64,000 nt of DNA from Pseudarthrobacter sp. GA104 (GTDB lineage Bacteria; Actinomycetota; Actinomycetes; Actinomycetales; Micrococcaceae). Below are positions 24,010-34,141 of the stretch, one piece after another (the stretch's first letter is position 1; the number at the start of each line of letters is the position of its first letter). The DNA is taken from contig NZ_WOWL01000001.1 in the NCBI RefSeq assembly GCF_009741265.1, positions 3,286,001 through 3,350,000 on the forward strand, in the 5' to 3' direction. The position numbers and the translations under genes were made by a program. A model generated the notes under the pieces. It had not been told where the DNA came from and ran no database searches. It worked only from the letters and a program-made list of their open reading frames with translations.

Positions 24010-25764
24010 GTGACTTCGCACAACGATTCCGCTCCCGGCACTTCCCAGACAGGCTCACCGGACGCCGCCCCTTCGCTCAGCGCCATCGCGGCGGCGAGGA
24101 TCGCCGTCGGGGTTTTGATCGACGGCGGCGTGCAGCACGTGGTGGTTTCACCCGGTTCCCGCTCGGCCCCCATGGCGTACGCGCTGGCCGAAGCGTCAGC
24201 TGAAGGCCGCGTGGAACTGCTGGTGCGGATCGACGAGCGCTCCGCCGGGTTCACTGCGCTGGGCCTGGCGCTGTCCACCGGCTCTCCGGCGGCCGTGCTG
24301 ACAACGTCCGGGACCGCCGTCGGAAACCTGCTGCCCGCCGTCATGGAGGCCAACCACGCCGCGGTTCCCCTGGTTGTGCTGTCCGCCGACCGTCCCGACG
24401 AGCTCCGCGGCACGGGCGCCAACCAGACCACCATCCAGCCGGACCTCTTCGGCGACCAGGTGCGCTTCGCCGCCGATGTGCCCGCGGGATCGGACCCCGC
24501 GCGCGCTATCCGGACAGGCCTGTCAGCCGCCACCGGCGCCTTCCCGGAACTCCCGCCGGGCCCCGTCCAGCTCAATCTCGCGTTCCGCGATCCACTGGTC
24601 CCCTCCCCGGGGGAGGCGCTCCCGCCGGCGGCCGGGCGGCAGCGCTACCGGGTCGGCACCGAGCCCCTCATCATGAACCTGCCGCCGGCTTCAGCAGGGC
24701 TGCCGGAGCGGCGGACGGTGGTCCTGGCAGGGCACGACGCCGGGCCCGTCGCCGAGGCGTTCGCCCGCGCCCACGGCCTGCCGCTGCTGGCGGAGCCGTC
24801 ATCCAACGCACGCTTCGGCCCGAACGCCGTGGGGCCGTACCGGCTTCTGCTGGAGCACTTCGGGCCAGGGTCCGTGATGCCGGTCGAACGCGTGGTGTTG
24901 TTCGGCCGCCCCACCCTGTCCCGCCCGGTGGCAGCCCTGCTGGCCCGTGCAGAGGTTCCGTCCGCCCTGTACCAGCCGGTTCCCGTAGCCTGGTTCGAGC
25001 CCGGCCGCCGCACCGAACTGCCGCTGGAAAACCTTGCGGACCTGGCGGAATTCGCGGGCCGCGGGACGTCGGAATGGCTGGATACCTGGCTTCTCGCCGG
25101 CTCCGCAGCCCAACATGCCCTCGATGGAATACTTTCCGCCGACACCGCCGCCACCGGCCCGTCAGTGGGGTCGCTGGTGTGGAAGCACAGCGGAGGCCAA
25201 CTGCTGCTGGGATCTTCCAATGGAATCCGGGACGTGGACCTGGCCGGGGTGCCCGCCCCGGAACCAGCCGCCACGGTCTATGCCAACCGCGGGCTGTCAG
25301 GCATTGACGGCACCATCTCCACGGCCACCGGCATAGCGCTCGGGGGCCGGCAGGAAACCACCGTCCTGCTGGGGGATGTCACTTTCCTGCACGACGCCGG
25401 GGGGCTGTTCCTCGGTTCCGGGGAGGAACAGCCGCAGCTCCGGATCGTGGTCCTGAACGACTCCGGCGGTGCCATCTTCGACCTGCTGGAACATGGTGCG
25501 GTGCGCGAGGCCGGAACCTACGGGGACGCCGTCGAGCGCCTCTTCGGTACCCCGCACACAGTGGACCTCTCGGCACTCGCCGCAGCGTACGGCGTCGGGC
25601 ATTCAGTGGTGGGTACGACGGCGGGACTCGCCGAGGCGCTTGCCCGGCCAGTCGAAGGCCGCACCATCGTGGAGGTCCGCACGGACCGGCACGGCCTGCG
25701 CGCCCTGCATGCGCGGATCAAGGAAGCCGTAGCCGCGGCCGTCGGGGGAGTGCTGGCCCGGTGA
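24010..25764 (+). CDS. menD: SEPHCHC synthase (menaquinone pathway)
   Basis: A 584-residue thiamine-diphosphate enzyme that joins 2-oxoglutarate and isochorismate. GTG start at 24010, 6 nt after CAGACT. The N-terminal domain has HVVVSPGSRSAPMAYAL, VRIDERSAGFTALGLAL and VLTTSGTAVGNLLPAVMEA (pyrimidine-binding Glu in DERSAGF). The diphosphate-binding domain has ANRGLSGIDGTISTATG and LLGDVTFLHDAGGL, then VVLNDSGGAIFDLL (Mg/ThDP motif GDxx...N). Length fits MenD. It stands alone, downstream of lacI on the other strand. Confidence 0.94.
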   Translation: MTSHNDSAPGTSQTGSPDAAPSLSAIAAARIAVGVLIDGGVQHVVVSPGSRSAPMAYALAEASAEGRVELLVRIDERSAGFTALGLALSTGSPAAVLTTSGTAVGNLLPAVMEANHAAVPLVVLSADRPDELRGTGANQTTIQPDLFGDQVRFAADVPAGSDPARAIRTGLSAATGAFPELPPGPVQLNLAFRDPLVPSPGEALPPAAGRQRYRVGTEPLIMNLPPASAGLPERRTVVLAGHDAGPVAEAFARAHGLPLLAEPSSNARFGPNAVGPYRLLLEHFGPGSVMPVERVVLFGRPTLSRPVAALLARAEVPSALYQPVPVAWFEPGRRTELPLENLADLAEFAGRGTSEWLDTWLLAGSAAQHALDGILSADTAATGPSVGSLVWKHSGGQLLLGSSNGIRDVDLAGVPAPEPAATVYANRGLSGIDGTISTATGIALGGRQETTVLLGDVTFLHDAGGLFLGSGEEQPQLRIVVLNDSGGAIFDLLEHGAVREAGTYGDAVERLFGTPHTVDLSALAAAYGVGHSVVGTTAGLAEALARPVEGRTIVEVRTDRHGLRALHARIKEAVAAAVGGVLAR

Positions 25765-25910
25765 CGGCGGCCGGATCGGGTCTGCGCTACCCGTTCGGAC
25801 ATCGGCCCCCGGGAACCGGGTAGCGGACATCCGAATCGGGCGCGCCACCCTAATCCACATACACGTGATCGGGCATTACGGCGGCGTACACGCCCCGCAA
25901 TTATGGCTGG

Positions 25911-26906
25911 ATGGACACCAACGCACTCATACTCAGCAGCGATTATGCCCGCCTTGGGAAAGACTCCCGGGAACTTGCACGGAAGTGCGCAGCGGGGGAG
26001 CTGCGCCGGATCAGGCAAGGCGTATACGTTGCGGAGCCCGTCTGGAAAGCCCTCAAGCCATGGGACCGGTATCCGCTGCTGATCCTGGCCACAGCCACCA
26101 CATTGAGGACGCGGAACGTGTTTTGCCTGGAATCGGCGGCAGCCCTTTGGCGCATTCCGCTCCTGGGGGCCCAGAAGGTGGTCCATGCCTGCACCGATGA
26201 TGCGGCCGGTGGCCGGTCAAAGGCAGGAATCAGCCGCCACCGCATCAGCGTGAGTGGTTCGGAGATTTGCGAGCGTACAGGGCTCCTGGTGACCTCAAGG
26301 GAGCGTACTGTTCTGGACCTAGGCGCTCTGCGGCCGTTTGAGCAGGCCGTCATTGCCTTCGACCACGTCCTCAAACCGGACGCCGTTACGGGGCTGCCAC
26401 CCCTGGACAGGGACGCTTTGAAGGCGATGGCAACCGAAAGATACAGTGCCGCCGCGGCCAGGCGCATCAGTACGGCACTGGACTTCGCCGACCCGAATTC
26501 CGGATCACCGGGTGAATCCTTGAGTCGCGCCTACATGTTCCTTGGAGGGTTTTCCATCCCCTTGCTTCAGTGCAGGGTGGCGGACAGGAAAGGCTTTGTG
26601 GCCTACCTCGACTTCGAATGGGGCGTGGAAAGAATAGCAGGCGAGTTTGATGGTCTCATCAAGTACCAGAAACCGGAGTTTCTGCGCGGCCGCACTGTCT
26701 CCGAGGTGGTGATTGCTGAAAAAAGGAGGGAGGACCGGGTCCGTGCAACTGGACGGAGGGTTGTCCGGTGGACCTGGGCTGAGCTGCGGGATGCGGAGAC
26801 TTTTGCGGCCTTCCTCATCGCCGAGGGGGTGCCCAAGCTACCGCTTCGCGCCACCATTCCGGGTGTTCGCGCCCGAAAAGGACAGCCGCCATCCGGGGCC
26901 GGATAG
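25911..26906 (+). CDS. AbiEi-type HTH / DUF559-like nuclease-fold protein
   Basis: A 331-residue protein of a type common and often orphan in actinobacteria. The first 60 residues form an AbiEi-like winged helix (ARKCAAGELRRIRQGVYVAE). The C-terminal part resembles DUF559/Vsr-like restriction folds: AYLDFEWGVERIAGEFDGL then VIAEKRREDRVRATGRRVVRWTW, with D/E-x-D and Lys residues placed as in PD-(D/E)xK enzymes. AATTAT ends 6 nt before the ATG. No AbiEii toxin is adjacent. The last residues (VRARKGQPPSGAG) are encoded by the arm of a terminator palindrome. A frameshifted relative lies at 35677-36541. Confidence 0.65.
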   Translation: MDTNALILSSDYARLGKDSRELARKCAAGELRRIRQGVYVAEPVWKALKPWDRYPLLILATATTLRTRNVFCLESAAALWRIPLLGAQKVVHACTDDAAGGRSKAGISRHRISVSGSEICERTGLLVTSRERTVLDLGALRPFEQAVIAFDHVLKPDAVTGLPPLDRDALKAMATERYSAAAARRISTALDFADPNSGSPGESLSRAYMFLGGFSIPLLQCRVADRKGFVAYLDFEWGVERIAGEFDGLIKYQKPEFLRGRTVSEVVIAEKRREDRVRATGRRVVRWTWAELRDAETFAAFLIAEGVPKLPLRATIPGVRARKGQPPSGAG

Positions 26907-26929
26907 CGGCTGTCCTTTTCGGGCGCGAA
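26866..26929. terminator. bidirectional terminator, 24-bp perfect stem
   Basis: Arms 26866-26889 and 26906-26929 are perfect 24-bp complements (TTCGCGCCCGAAAAGGACAG and on) with a 16-nt loop. It lies between convergent genes and can end transcription in both directions. The left arm is inside the coding region of 25911-26906, whose TAG falls at the loop/right-arm junction. Confidence 0.85.
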
Positions 26930-26934
26930 ACGCG

Positions 26935-27738
<804 letters not shown>

Positions 27739-27750
27739 GGTCTTCCCTGC

Positions 27751-28542
27751 CTATCGATTGTTCCGCGCGGTGCGGCTTTCGAACTTCCGGGCCAGGAAGC
27801 TCAGGGGGATGGTGATCACCAGGTAGAAGGCGCCGGCCACGAGGAGCGGCGTCAGGCCGGCACCGAGGCTTGAGATGCCGTCGCGGCCAAACTTGGTGAG
27901 TTCGTACTGGGAGGCGGTGAGGCCCAGGACATAGATCAGGGACGAGTCCTTGGTGAGCAGGATGACCTCGTTGGTCAGCGGCGGCAGGACAATCTTGAAG
28001 GCCTGCGGGATGACGATGGTCACCATGGCCCGCCACTGGGGCATGCCCAGCGACCGGGCGGCTTCCAGCTGGCCCTTCGGCACCGCCTGCAGGCCGGCGC
28101 GGAGGGTTTCGGCGATGTACGCCGAGGCCACCATGCCGAGGGAAACCATCACGATCACGGTGATGTTCCACGAGACGCCGAACGCCAGCGGCACGCCGTA
28201 GCCGAAGGCAATGAAGACCAGCAGCGCGGGGATGCCGCGGAAGAACTCGATGTAGCCGGTGGCGATCCAGCGGTAGAGGGGGAAACTGGAGAGCTTCATC
28301 AGGGCCAGCAGCAGACCGCCGGAGAGGCCCACGATGAAGCCGAGGACGGTATAGATCAGGGTGTTGACCAGGCCGGTGACAAAGATGCCCGGGAACATCG
28401 GCCCGATCTTGGCGAAGTTGAAGACGCTGTTGCCGATGGTCTTCCAGTCGGTGGCCAGGATCAGCGCGGCGATGGCCACAACAAAGATTCCGGCTTGGAC
28501 GTACAGGCTTACTCTGGCTCGTTGACGTGCGGTCATTGCCAT
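27751..28542 (-). CDS. polar amino acid ABC importer permease
   Basis: A 263-residue HisM/GlnP-like permease with five or six spans. TVLGFIVGLSGGLLLALMKL and GYIEFFRGIPALLVFIAFGYG are the family signature; the coupling loop is QLEAARSLGMPQWRAMVTIVIPQA. One permease chain would form a homodimer with the ATPase. Confidence 0.92.
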   Translation of the reverse strand: MAMTARQRARVSLYVQAGIFVVAIAALILATDWKTIGNSVFNFAKIGPMFPGIFVTGLVNTLIYTVLGFIVGLSGGLLLALMKLSSFPLYRWIATGYIEFFRGIPALLVFIAFGYGVPLAFGVSWNITVIVMVSLGMVASAYIAETLRAGLQAVPKGQLEAARSLGMPQWRAMVTIVIPQAFKIVLPPLTNEVILLTKDSSLIYVLGLTASQYELTKFGRDGISSLGAGLTPLLVAGAFYLVITIPLSFLARKFESRTARNNR

Positions 28543-28572
28543 GGGGTGCTCACATTCGTTGTGCGTGGCAGA

Positions 28573-28608
28573 GGCCCCGGACGGACTGGGTACAGCTCGT
28601 CCGGGGCC
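28573..28608. repeat. intercistronic hairpin between binding protein and permease
   Basis: GGCCCCGGACG (28573-28583) pairs perfectly with 28598-28608 across 14 nt. No T-run follows on the minus strand. Such hairpins after a binding-protein gene commonly protect its message or reduce read-through, giving more binding protein than channel (inference). Confidence 0.55.
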
Positions 28609-28694
28609 CCAACTGCGGAGTTCTCAAGGCGGCGTAGTCCTCAGTGCCGTGCAGGACCCGGGGCGGGGCCTTCGCGGCGACTACAGGGCCGTGG

Positions 28695-29498
28695 TTACTT
28701 GGCGGTTTCGCCGAACCAGGTGGTCTTGAACTTTGCCAGGGAGCCGTCGTCGGTCAGGCGCTTGAGCGTGCCGTTGACCTTCTCCGCCATGGCGGTGTTG
28801 CCCTTCTTGATGGAGATGCCCAGCTGCTCGCCGGTGGCAAAGTCCTCAACGCTCTTGAACTTGGGCTGGTCCTTGATCGCGTAGCCCAGGACGGACTGGT
28901 TGCCCAGGGCGGCGTCGATGGTGCCGGCCTCGAGGGCCTGCACCAGGAGGCCGGTGTCCTCGAACTGCTGGGCGTCGATGCCCTTTTCCTGGGCGTAGTC
29001 GGCGCCGGTGGTGGCCTGCTGGACGCCCACCTTCTTGCCCTTGGCGTCGTCCAGGCCCTTGATGCCGGAGTCATCGCTGGCAACCAGGGCCAGGTCGTCA
29101 TCCAGGTACGGGGTGGAGAAGTCCATCACGGACTTGCGGGTGTCCGTGATGGAGATCGAGGAGATCCCCAGGTCGCACTGGGTCAGTGCGGTACCGGTCT
29201 CGATGGCCTCGAAGGAGCTGTCCACGATGCTCAGTTCTGCACCGAGGTCCTTAGCGACCTCCTTGGCGATGTCGATGTCGAAGCCGACGGTCTGGCCGTC
29301 CTTCTCGAACTCGAACGGCTCGTAGGGGATGTCCGAGCAGACCGTGAGCTTGCCGGCGTTGATGAGCTGGATGCCGCCTGCGGAGGCAGCCGGGGTGGAG
29401 CTTCCGCCACCGCAGGCCGTGAGGGTGAGGGCGCCGACGGCGAAGAGTGCTGCTGCCTTGGCGGTCATTTTGGCCGTGGCCAGGGACTTGAGCTGCAT
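28695..29498 (-). CDS. amino acid-binding lipoprotein of ABC importer
   Basis: A 267-residue periplasmic-type binding protein (family 3). Lipobox LTLTACGGGS with Cys near residue 29. The mature chain opens KLTVCSDIPYEPFEFEKDGQTVGFDIDIAKEVAKDLG and has ISITDTRKSVMDFSTPYLDDD, the amino acid-binding Arg being in TDTRK. Likely ligands are glutamine, glutamate or another polar amino acid. AAAGG precedes the ATG. Confidence 0.92.
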   Translation of the reverse strand: MQLKSLATAKMTAKAAALFAVGALTLTACGGGSSTPAASAGGIQLINAGKLTVCSDIPYEPFEFEKDGQTVGFDIDIAKEVAKDLGAELSIVDSSFEAIETGTALTQCDLGISSISITDTRKSVMDFSTPYLDDDLALVASDDSGIKGLDDAKGKKVGVQQATTGADYAQEKGIDAQQFEDTGLLVQALEAGTIDAALGNQSVLGYAIKDQPKFKSVEDFATGEQLGISIKKGNTAMAEKVNGTLKRLTDDGSLAKFKTTWFGETAK

Positions 29499-29559
29499 GT
29501 TTTCTTACCTTTTGTTGCGGGGAGTATGTGGTGCTAAATCGGTACATAGTGTAGCGCCG

Positions 29560-29593
29560 ATTATGAGATGTGCATCACAGGAAACTTAGTTTC
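29560..29593 (-). promoter_or_regulatory. amino acid importer promoter with CRP-like site
   Basis: On the minus strand a CATAAT hexamer (29560-29565) is overlapped by TGTGATGCACATCTCA (29564-29579), which fits TGTGA-N6-TCACA with one mismatch, as bound by CRP/GlxR regulators. Just upstream lies the palindrome GAAACTTAGTTTC (29581-29593). Two factors may therefore act here. Confidence 0.45.
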
Positions 29594-29678
29594 ACTATTG
29601 GATAACTAAAGCACAGTGAAAATCAAGCGCGTCGGAGAAGAGCTTGTCTCCGATCCCGGACTTCCTGGGACTGAGGGG

Positions 29679-31088
29679 TCAGCTGCTGATGCCGAGCGAT
29701 TCCAGCATCGGCCGGAATTTGGCCCAGGTTTCGGCAAGCTCGGCCTCCGGCTGCGAGCCGTCGACTATGCCGCAGCCGGCATACAACCGCACCGAAGTGG
29801 GGGACTCGATGACGGCGCCGCGCAGGGCAATGCCCCATTCGCCGTTTCCGGCGGCGTCAAGCCAGCCCACCGGCCCGGCGTACGGTCCGCGGTCCAGGTG
29901 CTCCAGCTTGCGGATGAGCGCACCGGCCACCTCCGTGGGGGTCCCGCAGACGGCGGCGGTGGGGTGCAGGGCGTTGATCAGGGCAAGGCAGGTAGGCACA
30001 TGGCCTTCGATCTCGGCGAGCTCGGCCTTTACATCGGACGCCAGGTGCCACACGTTGGGCAGTTCCAGGATGAACGGCTCGTCGTGCGCGTTCATGGCTT
30101 CCGAGAACGGTGCCAGCTGCGAGGTCAGCGATTGGATGGCGATCTCGTGTTCATGCCGCTGCTTTTCGGATCCTGCCAACACCCTGGTGGCGTAATCCAT
30201 CGGAAGGCCGTCCTCGCCGTGCGCATCCCGTCGGTCCAGTGTTCCGGCCAGCACGCGGGCCTGGGCAGTGCGGCCCTCAACCTGGATCAGCATCTCCGGA
30301 GTCGCCCCCACCAGCCCGTCTACCCCGTACGTCCAGCACTCGCGGTACCGCGCGGCGAGCTCCCTCAGCACCGCCGACGCATGTACGCCCGACGGAATAG
30401 TGGCCACCACGTCGCGCGCAAGCACCAGCTTCTCCAGTGCGCCCGTCCGGATTTCCGCCACGCCCGCTTCGACCGCGGCCATCCAGGATTCCTCGCTCAG
30501 GGAGCCGGTGTGCAGGGTTGCCGCCGCGGCGAGCGGGAGGGGACGTACGACGGCGCCGCCCGCCTTGGCGCGGGCACCACCCATGGTGCCGTCCCCGGCC
30601 GGGTCCGCTGCCGCCGTCGTGCCTGCTGCAACGGGTGCGGCCGCGGCAGCTGCGGGACCGCCGGCAAGCCAGCGGTCCAGTGCGGCGAGGGCACCGTCCT
30701 CCGTGAGGAGACCGTCGTCGAACGTCAGCTGGGTGAGCCACACCTGCCCGTCGCGCACGCCCACCACGATTTCGGGCACGATCAGCCGCGATTCGTGCGC
30801 CGAGGTCTTGGAAAAGGCAAAGGATCCGAAAGCCACCGGTCCGGTGCCGGGAAGCTCCACGGTATCAATGACTTCGGCCTCGAGGACCAGGTGGCGCCAC
30901 CAGATGTCTGCCTCAAGGAACCGCTCAGGGCCCGTTGCCGTGAAGCGCGCGATCTCGCCGAATCCTGCCAGTCCGGCCTCGCGGCGGGTCCAGCAGAGGA
31001 CATCGTCCCGGACCAGAAACGCAGGAAGCCCCCCGGGGAATTCTTTTCCATCCAGGGGGACTGTCAAGGTGCGGAACGTGCTCGTCAT
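29679..31088 (-). CDS. menF: isochorismate synthase
   Basis: A 469-residue chorismate-utilising enzyme that makes isochorismate for menaquinone (menF/entC group). The catalytic domain has EKLVLARDV, GATPEMLIQV, RVLAGTLDRRD, SEKQRHEHEIAIQSL (the E-H-x-I/V signature), ELPNVWHLASDV, LHPTAAVCGTP and GPYAGPVGWLDAAGNGEW. A low-complexity Ala/Gly linker at about residues 143-190 is not typical of the family and carries the CCGCCGTCGT word. menD, menC and menG in the same window support the menaquinone rather than the siderophore role. TAGTGT lies 9 nt before the ATG. Confidence 0.9.
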   Translation of the reverse strand: MTSTFRTLTVPLDGKEFPGGLPAFLVRDDVLCWTRREAGLAGFGEIARFTATGPERFLEADIWWRHLVLEAEVIDTVELPGTGPVAFGSFAFSKTSAHESRLIVPEIVVGVRDGQVWLTQLTFDDGLLTEDGALAALDRWLAGGPAAAAAAPVAAGTTAAADPAGDGTMGGARAKAGGAVVRPLPLAAAATLHTGSLSEESWMAAVEAGVAEIRTGALEKLVLARDVVATIPSGVHASAVLRELAARYRECWTYGVDGLVGATPEMLIQVEGRTAQARVLAGTLDRRDAHGEDGLPMDYATRVLAGSEKQRHEHEIAIQSLTSQLAPFSEAMNAHDEPFILELPNVWHLASDVKAELAEIEGHVPTCLALINALHPTAAVCGTPTEVAGALIRKLEHLDRGPYAGPVGWLDAAGNGEWGIALRGAVIESPTSVRLYAGCGIVDGSQPEAELAETWAKFRPMLESLGISS

Positions 31089-31177
31089 GATGAGACAACA
31101 CTACTCCCGAGCGTGCGGTGGCCCGGGAGGCCTGCTGGAGGTACCCGCGGCGGCGGGGGCGGGCGTACCCTTCAGTC

Positions 31178-31969
31178 ATGGACTCCGAAGTCCGCCAGCT
31201 GTTCCTCAGCACCGGGATCCACGTGCCGTGCCTGATCCAGGGGGACGCGTCGGCGCGGCCCCTGCTGCTGCTCCATGCCTGGGGGGAATCGCGCCGGAGC
31301 TTTGACCGGCTGGCCCCGCTTCTGGAGGGATTCCGGATCCTCGCGCCTGACCTGCGCGGCCACGGAGACGCGGACAAGCCTGCCAACGGCTACTCGCTGG
31401 AGGACCAGGCCCGGGACGTGGCGGCCATCCTCGATGCACTGGCTCTTGAATCGGCCGCCGTCCTGGGCTCCTCAAGCGGGGGCTACGTGGCCCAGCAGCT
31501 GGCCGTGATGCAGCCTGAACGTGTTGATGCCCTGATCCTGGTGGGTTCGCCGCTGACCCTTCAAGGCCGGCCCGCGTTCGCCGACGAAGTGGACGCCCTG
31601 GCCGACCCGCTCGACGAGGACTGGGTGCGTCAGTCGCTGCTGTGGTTTCCCCTGGGCCAGGCCGTGCCAGGCTGGTATCTCGATGACCGGGTGGCGGATG
31701 GGCTTAAGATGCCCGCGCACGTGTGGAAGTCCGTGCTTGCGGGGCTCTGCCTGGCGGCACCGCCCACCGAAACCGGCACCATCCACGCGCCCACGCTGAT
31801 CCTGTGGGGAGAGGAGGACGGCCTCCTGCCCCGCAGCCAGCAGGAACTTCTGGCAGCCCGCATACCCGGCTCCGTCCTGAAAACGTACGCCGGAACCGGC
31901 CACGTGGTCCTCTGGGAATGCCCGGAGCGGGTGGCCGCGGATACCAGGGCATTCCTCGCGAAGCTTTGA
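31178..31969 (+). CDS. alpha/beta hydrolase
   Basis: A 263-residue hydrolase. ATG at 31178 lies 6 nt after TACCCT. The fold is complete: LLLLHAWGES (oxyanion loop), nucleophile Ser in VLGSSSGGYVAQQ, Asp in LILWGEEDGLLP, His in YAGTGHVVLWECP. It diverges from menF and precedes menG, so MenH (SHCHC synthase) is possible, but the sequence does not separate it from other small esterases. Confidence 0.82.
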   Translation: MDSEVRQLFLSTGIHVPCLIQGDASARPLLLLHAWGESRRSFDRLAPLLEGFRILAPDLRGHGDADKPANGYSLEDQARDVAAILDALALESAAVLGSSSGGYVAQQLAVMQPERVDALILVGSPLTLQGRPAFADEVDALADPLDEDWVRQSLLWFPLGQAVPGWYLDDRVADGLKMPAHVWKSVLAGLCLAAPPTETGTIHAPTLILWGEEDGLLPRSQQELLAARIPGSVLKTYAGTGHVVLWECPERVAADTRAFLAKL

Positions 31970-32020
31970 CTCCATGCCGCCTTGGTCCGGACCTTCCCGA
32001 ACATTTGAGACAATGGCATG

Positions 32021-32797
32021 GTGAACCGAGCATCCTTGGATAAGCGTCCGGACGAAGTAGCCACGATGTTTGACGACGTCGCACCGAAATACGACGTCGT
32101 CAACGATGTCCTGTCCCTGGGGCAGACCCGGCGCTGGCGCAAGGTTGTGGTGGAAGCCATGGACGTCAGCAAAGGCCAGCGCGTCCTTGACCTGGCAGCC
32201 GGTACCGGCACCTCCAGCGAGCCGTATGCCGATGCTGGAATAGACGTTGTGGCCTGCGACTTCTCCCTGGGAATGCTCAAGGTTGGAAAGCGCCGCCGGC
32301 CGGACATCAATTTTGTTGCCGGGGATGCCACCAACCTGCCTTTCGCCGACAACTCGTTCGACGCCAGCACGATCTCCTTCGGCCTCCGCAACGTCAACGA
32401 GCCGAAGAAGGCGCTGCAGGAGATGCTCCGCGTCACCAAACCGGGCGGCAAGCTGGTCATCGCGGAGTTCTCCCAGCCGGTGATCCCGCTCTGGCGCACC
32501 ATGTATACCGAATACCTGATGCGCGCCCTGCCGGCCATCGCCACGAAGGTGGCCTCCAACCCGGACGCGTACGTCTACCTCGCTGAGTCCATCCGCGCCT
32601 GGCCGGACCAGGACCACCTGGCCGCCTGGCTGCAGGAATCCGGGTGGGAACAGGTCACCTACCGCAACCTTTCCGGCGGGATCGTGGCCGTCCACCGCGC
32701 GTTCAAGCCTGCAGGGCCGGCCCCGGACAATGCGGCTGCCGCCATCGCCGCGCACAAGGGCCCGGTGGCCAAGCTGCGCCGCAACATCGTCCGCTGA
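32021..32797 (+). CDS. menG: demethylmenaquinone methyltransferase
   Basis: A class I SAM methyltransferase of about 258 residues that makes the last ring methylation of menaquinone (MenG/UbiE). Blocks: [43 protein letters not shown] (SAM site), [21 protein letters not shown] and [21 protein letters not shown] prefer the GTG at 32021, 6 nt after GACAAT; ATG 32018 is the alternative and adds one residue. The tail is extended by 25 residues of Ala/Pro. Followed 3 nt later by the reductase gene. Confidence 0.94.
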   Translation: MNRASLDKRPDEVATMFDDVAPKYDVVNDVLSLGQTRRWRKVVVEAMDVSKGQRVLDLAAGTGTSSEPYADAGIDVVACDFSLGMLKVGKRRRPDINFVAGDATNLPFADNSFDASTISFGLRNVNEPKKALQEMLRVTKPGGKLVIAEFSQPVIPLWRTMYTEYLMRALPAIATKVASNPDAYVYLAESIRAWPDQDHLAAWLQESGWEQVTYRNLSGGIVAVHRAFKPAGPAPDNAAAAIAAHKGPVAKLRRNIVR

Positions 32798-32800
32798 CCT

Positions 32801-34141
32801 GTGAAGGTACTGATTGTCGGCGCGGGGCCGGCCGGCTCCACCGCCGCGTACTACCTTGCCAAGGCGGGCATCGACGTCACCGTTCTGGAGAAAACGAGCT
32901 TCCCGCGCGAGAAGGTCTGCGGCGACGGCCTCACCCCCCGCGCCGTCCGTGAAATCCAGAAGCTGGGCCTGCCCCACCCCGAGGGAGAAGGCTGGCGCCG
33001 GAACAAGGGCCTGCGCCTGATCGCCGGCGGCCGCACCATCGAACTGCCCTGGCCCGAGGTGTCCGACTTCCCGCAGTACGGCCTGATCCGCACCCGGCTT
33101 GGCTTTGACGAGGAACTGGCCCGGCACGCCCAGGCCGCCGGTGCCACCATCCTTGAGCGGCACAGCGTCACCGAAGCACTGCGCAACGGCGGCGGCCGGG
33201 TCACCGGGGTCCGCGCAGCGCTCCTGGACGAGTCCGGACGCAAGGCGGGGGAGACGCGCGACTTCAGTGCCGACGTCGTCCTCGCAGCGGACGGCAACTC
33301 CACCCGCACCGCCGTCTCACTCGGTATCCAGAAGCGGGACGACCGCCCGCTCGGCGTGGCCGTGCGCACCTACTTCACCTCGCCGCGCACGGACGACGAC
33401 TGGATGGAAGGCTGGCTGGAGCTCCCCGGCCGCGACGGCAAACTGCTGCCCGGCTACGGCTGGGTGTTCGGCGTGGGCGACGGCACTTCCAACGTGGGCC
33501 TGGGCATCCTGAACTCCTCGAAGGAATTCGGCAAGCTCGACTACAAGCAGGTCCTGCGCGAATGGACCGCCGGCATGCCCGCCGAATGGGGCTTCACGCC
33601 GGAAAACCAGGTGGGCGAGATCCGCGGCGCAGCGCTGCCCATGGGCTTCAACCGCACCCCGCACTACTCGCCGGGGCTGCTCCTGCTGGGCGACGCCGGC
33701 GGCATGGTGTCCCCGTTCAACGGCGAGGGCATCTCCTACGCCATGGAATCCGCCCGCTTCGCCGCCGAGTTCCTGGTCGACGCCTCCTCCCGCTCGCTGG
33801 CAGCGGGAGGAACGTACGACGCCGACGCGCACCTTGCGCGGTACGCGGACTACGTGCGGGACCAGTGGGGCTCGCACTTCACCCTCGGCCGGGCCTTCGC
33901 CGCGCTGATCGGCAAGCCGGCCGTCATGAAGCTCGCGCTGCGCACCGGCATGCCCATCCCGGTTCTGATGCGCTTTGTGGTCAGGCTCCTGGCCAACCTC
34001 ACGGACCCATCCGCGAGGGGCTTTGAGGACCGGGTGATCCGCGTCCTGGAGTCTCTGGTTCCGGCCACATCCAATACAAAGCCCGCCCCGGCAGACTCCA
34101 ATCAGCGGTATCCGCTACAAAAAGTTAGGGTTAACCCGTGA
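32801..34141 (+). CDS. geranylgeranyl reductase family protein (MenJ-like)
   Basis: A 446-residue flavoprotein. FAD motifs: VLIVGAGPAGSTAAYYLAKAG at the N terminus, then FPREKVCGDGLTPRAV and GDAGGMVSPFNGEGISYAMES. The family reduces double bonds of polyprenyl chains. Position between menG and a polyprenyl diphosphate synthase, with 3-nt and 4-nt junctions, points to MenJ-type saturation of one isoprene unit of menaquinone, in line with the partly saturated MK-9(H2) known in Arthrobacter. Function by context; family certain. Confidence 0.88.
   Translation: MKVLIVGAGPAGSTAAYYLAKAGIDVTVLEKTSFPREKVCGDGLTPRAVREIQKLGLPHPEGEGWRRNKGLRLIAGGRTIELPWPEVSDFPQYGLIRTRLGFDEELARHAQAAGATILERHSVTEALRNGGGRVTGVRAALLDESGRKAGETRDFSADVVLAADGNSTRTAVSLGIQKRDDRPLGVAVRTYFTSPRTDDDWMEGWLELPGRDGKLLPGYGWVFGVGDGTSNVGLGILNSSKEFGKLDYKQVLREWTAGMPAEWGFTPENQVGEIRGAALPMGFNRTPHYSPGLLLLGDAGGMVSPFNGEGISYAMESARFAAEFLVDASSRSLAAGGTYDADAHLARYADYVRDQWGSHFTLGRAFAALIGKPAVMKLALRTGMPIPVLMRFVVRLLANLTDPSARGFEDRVIRVLESLVPATSNTKPAPADSNQRYPLQKVRVNP

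Noticed and set aside
31178..31969. Naming the hydrolase menH
   Set aside because: Position next to menF and menG is suggestive, but the sequence has no feature that separates MenH from other small alpha/beta hydrolases.
31472..33163. 563-codon open frame on the minus strand
   Set aside because: Antisense to the hydrolase, menG and reductase genes, all of which have conserved motifs.
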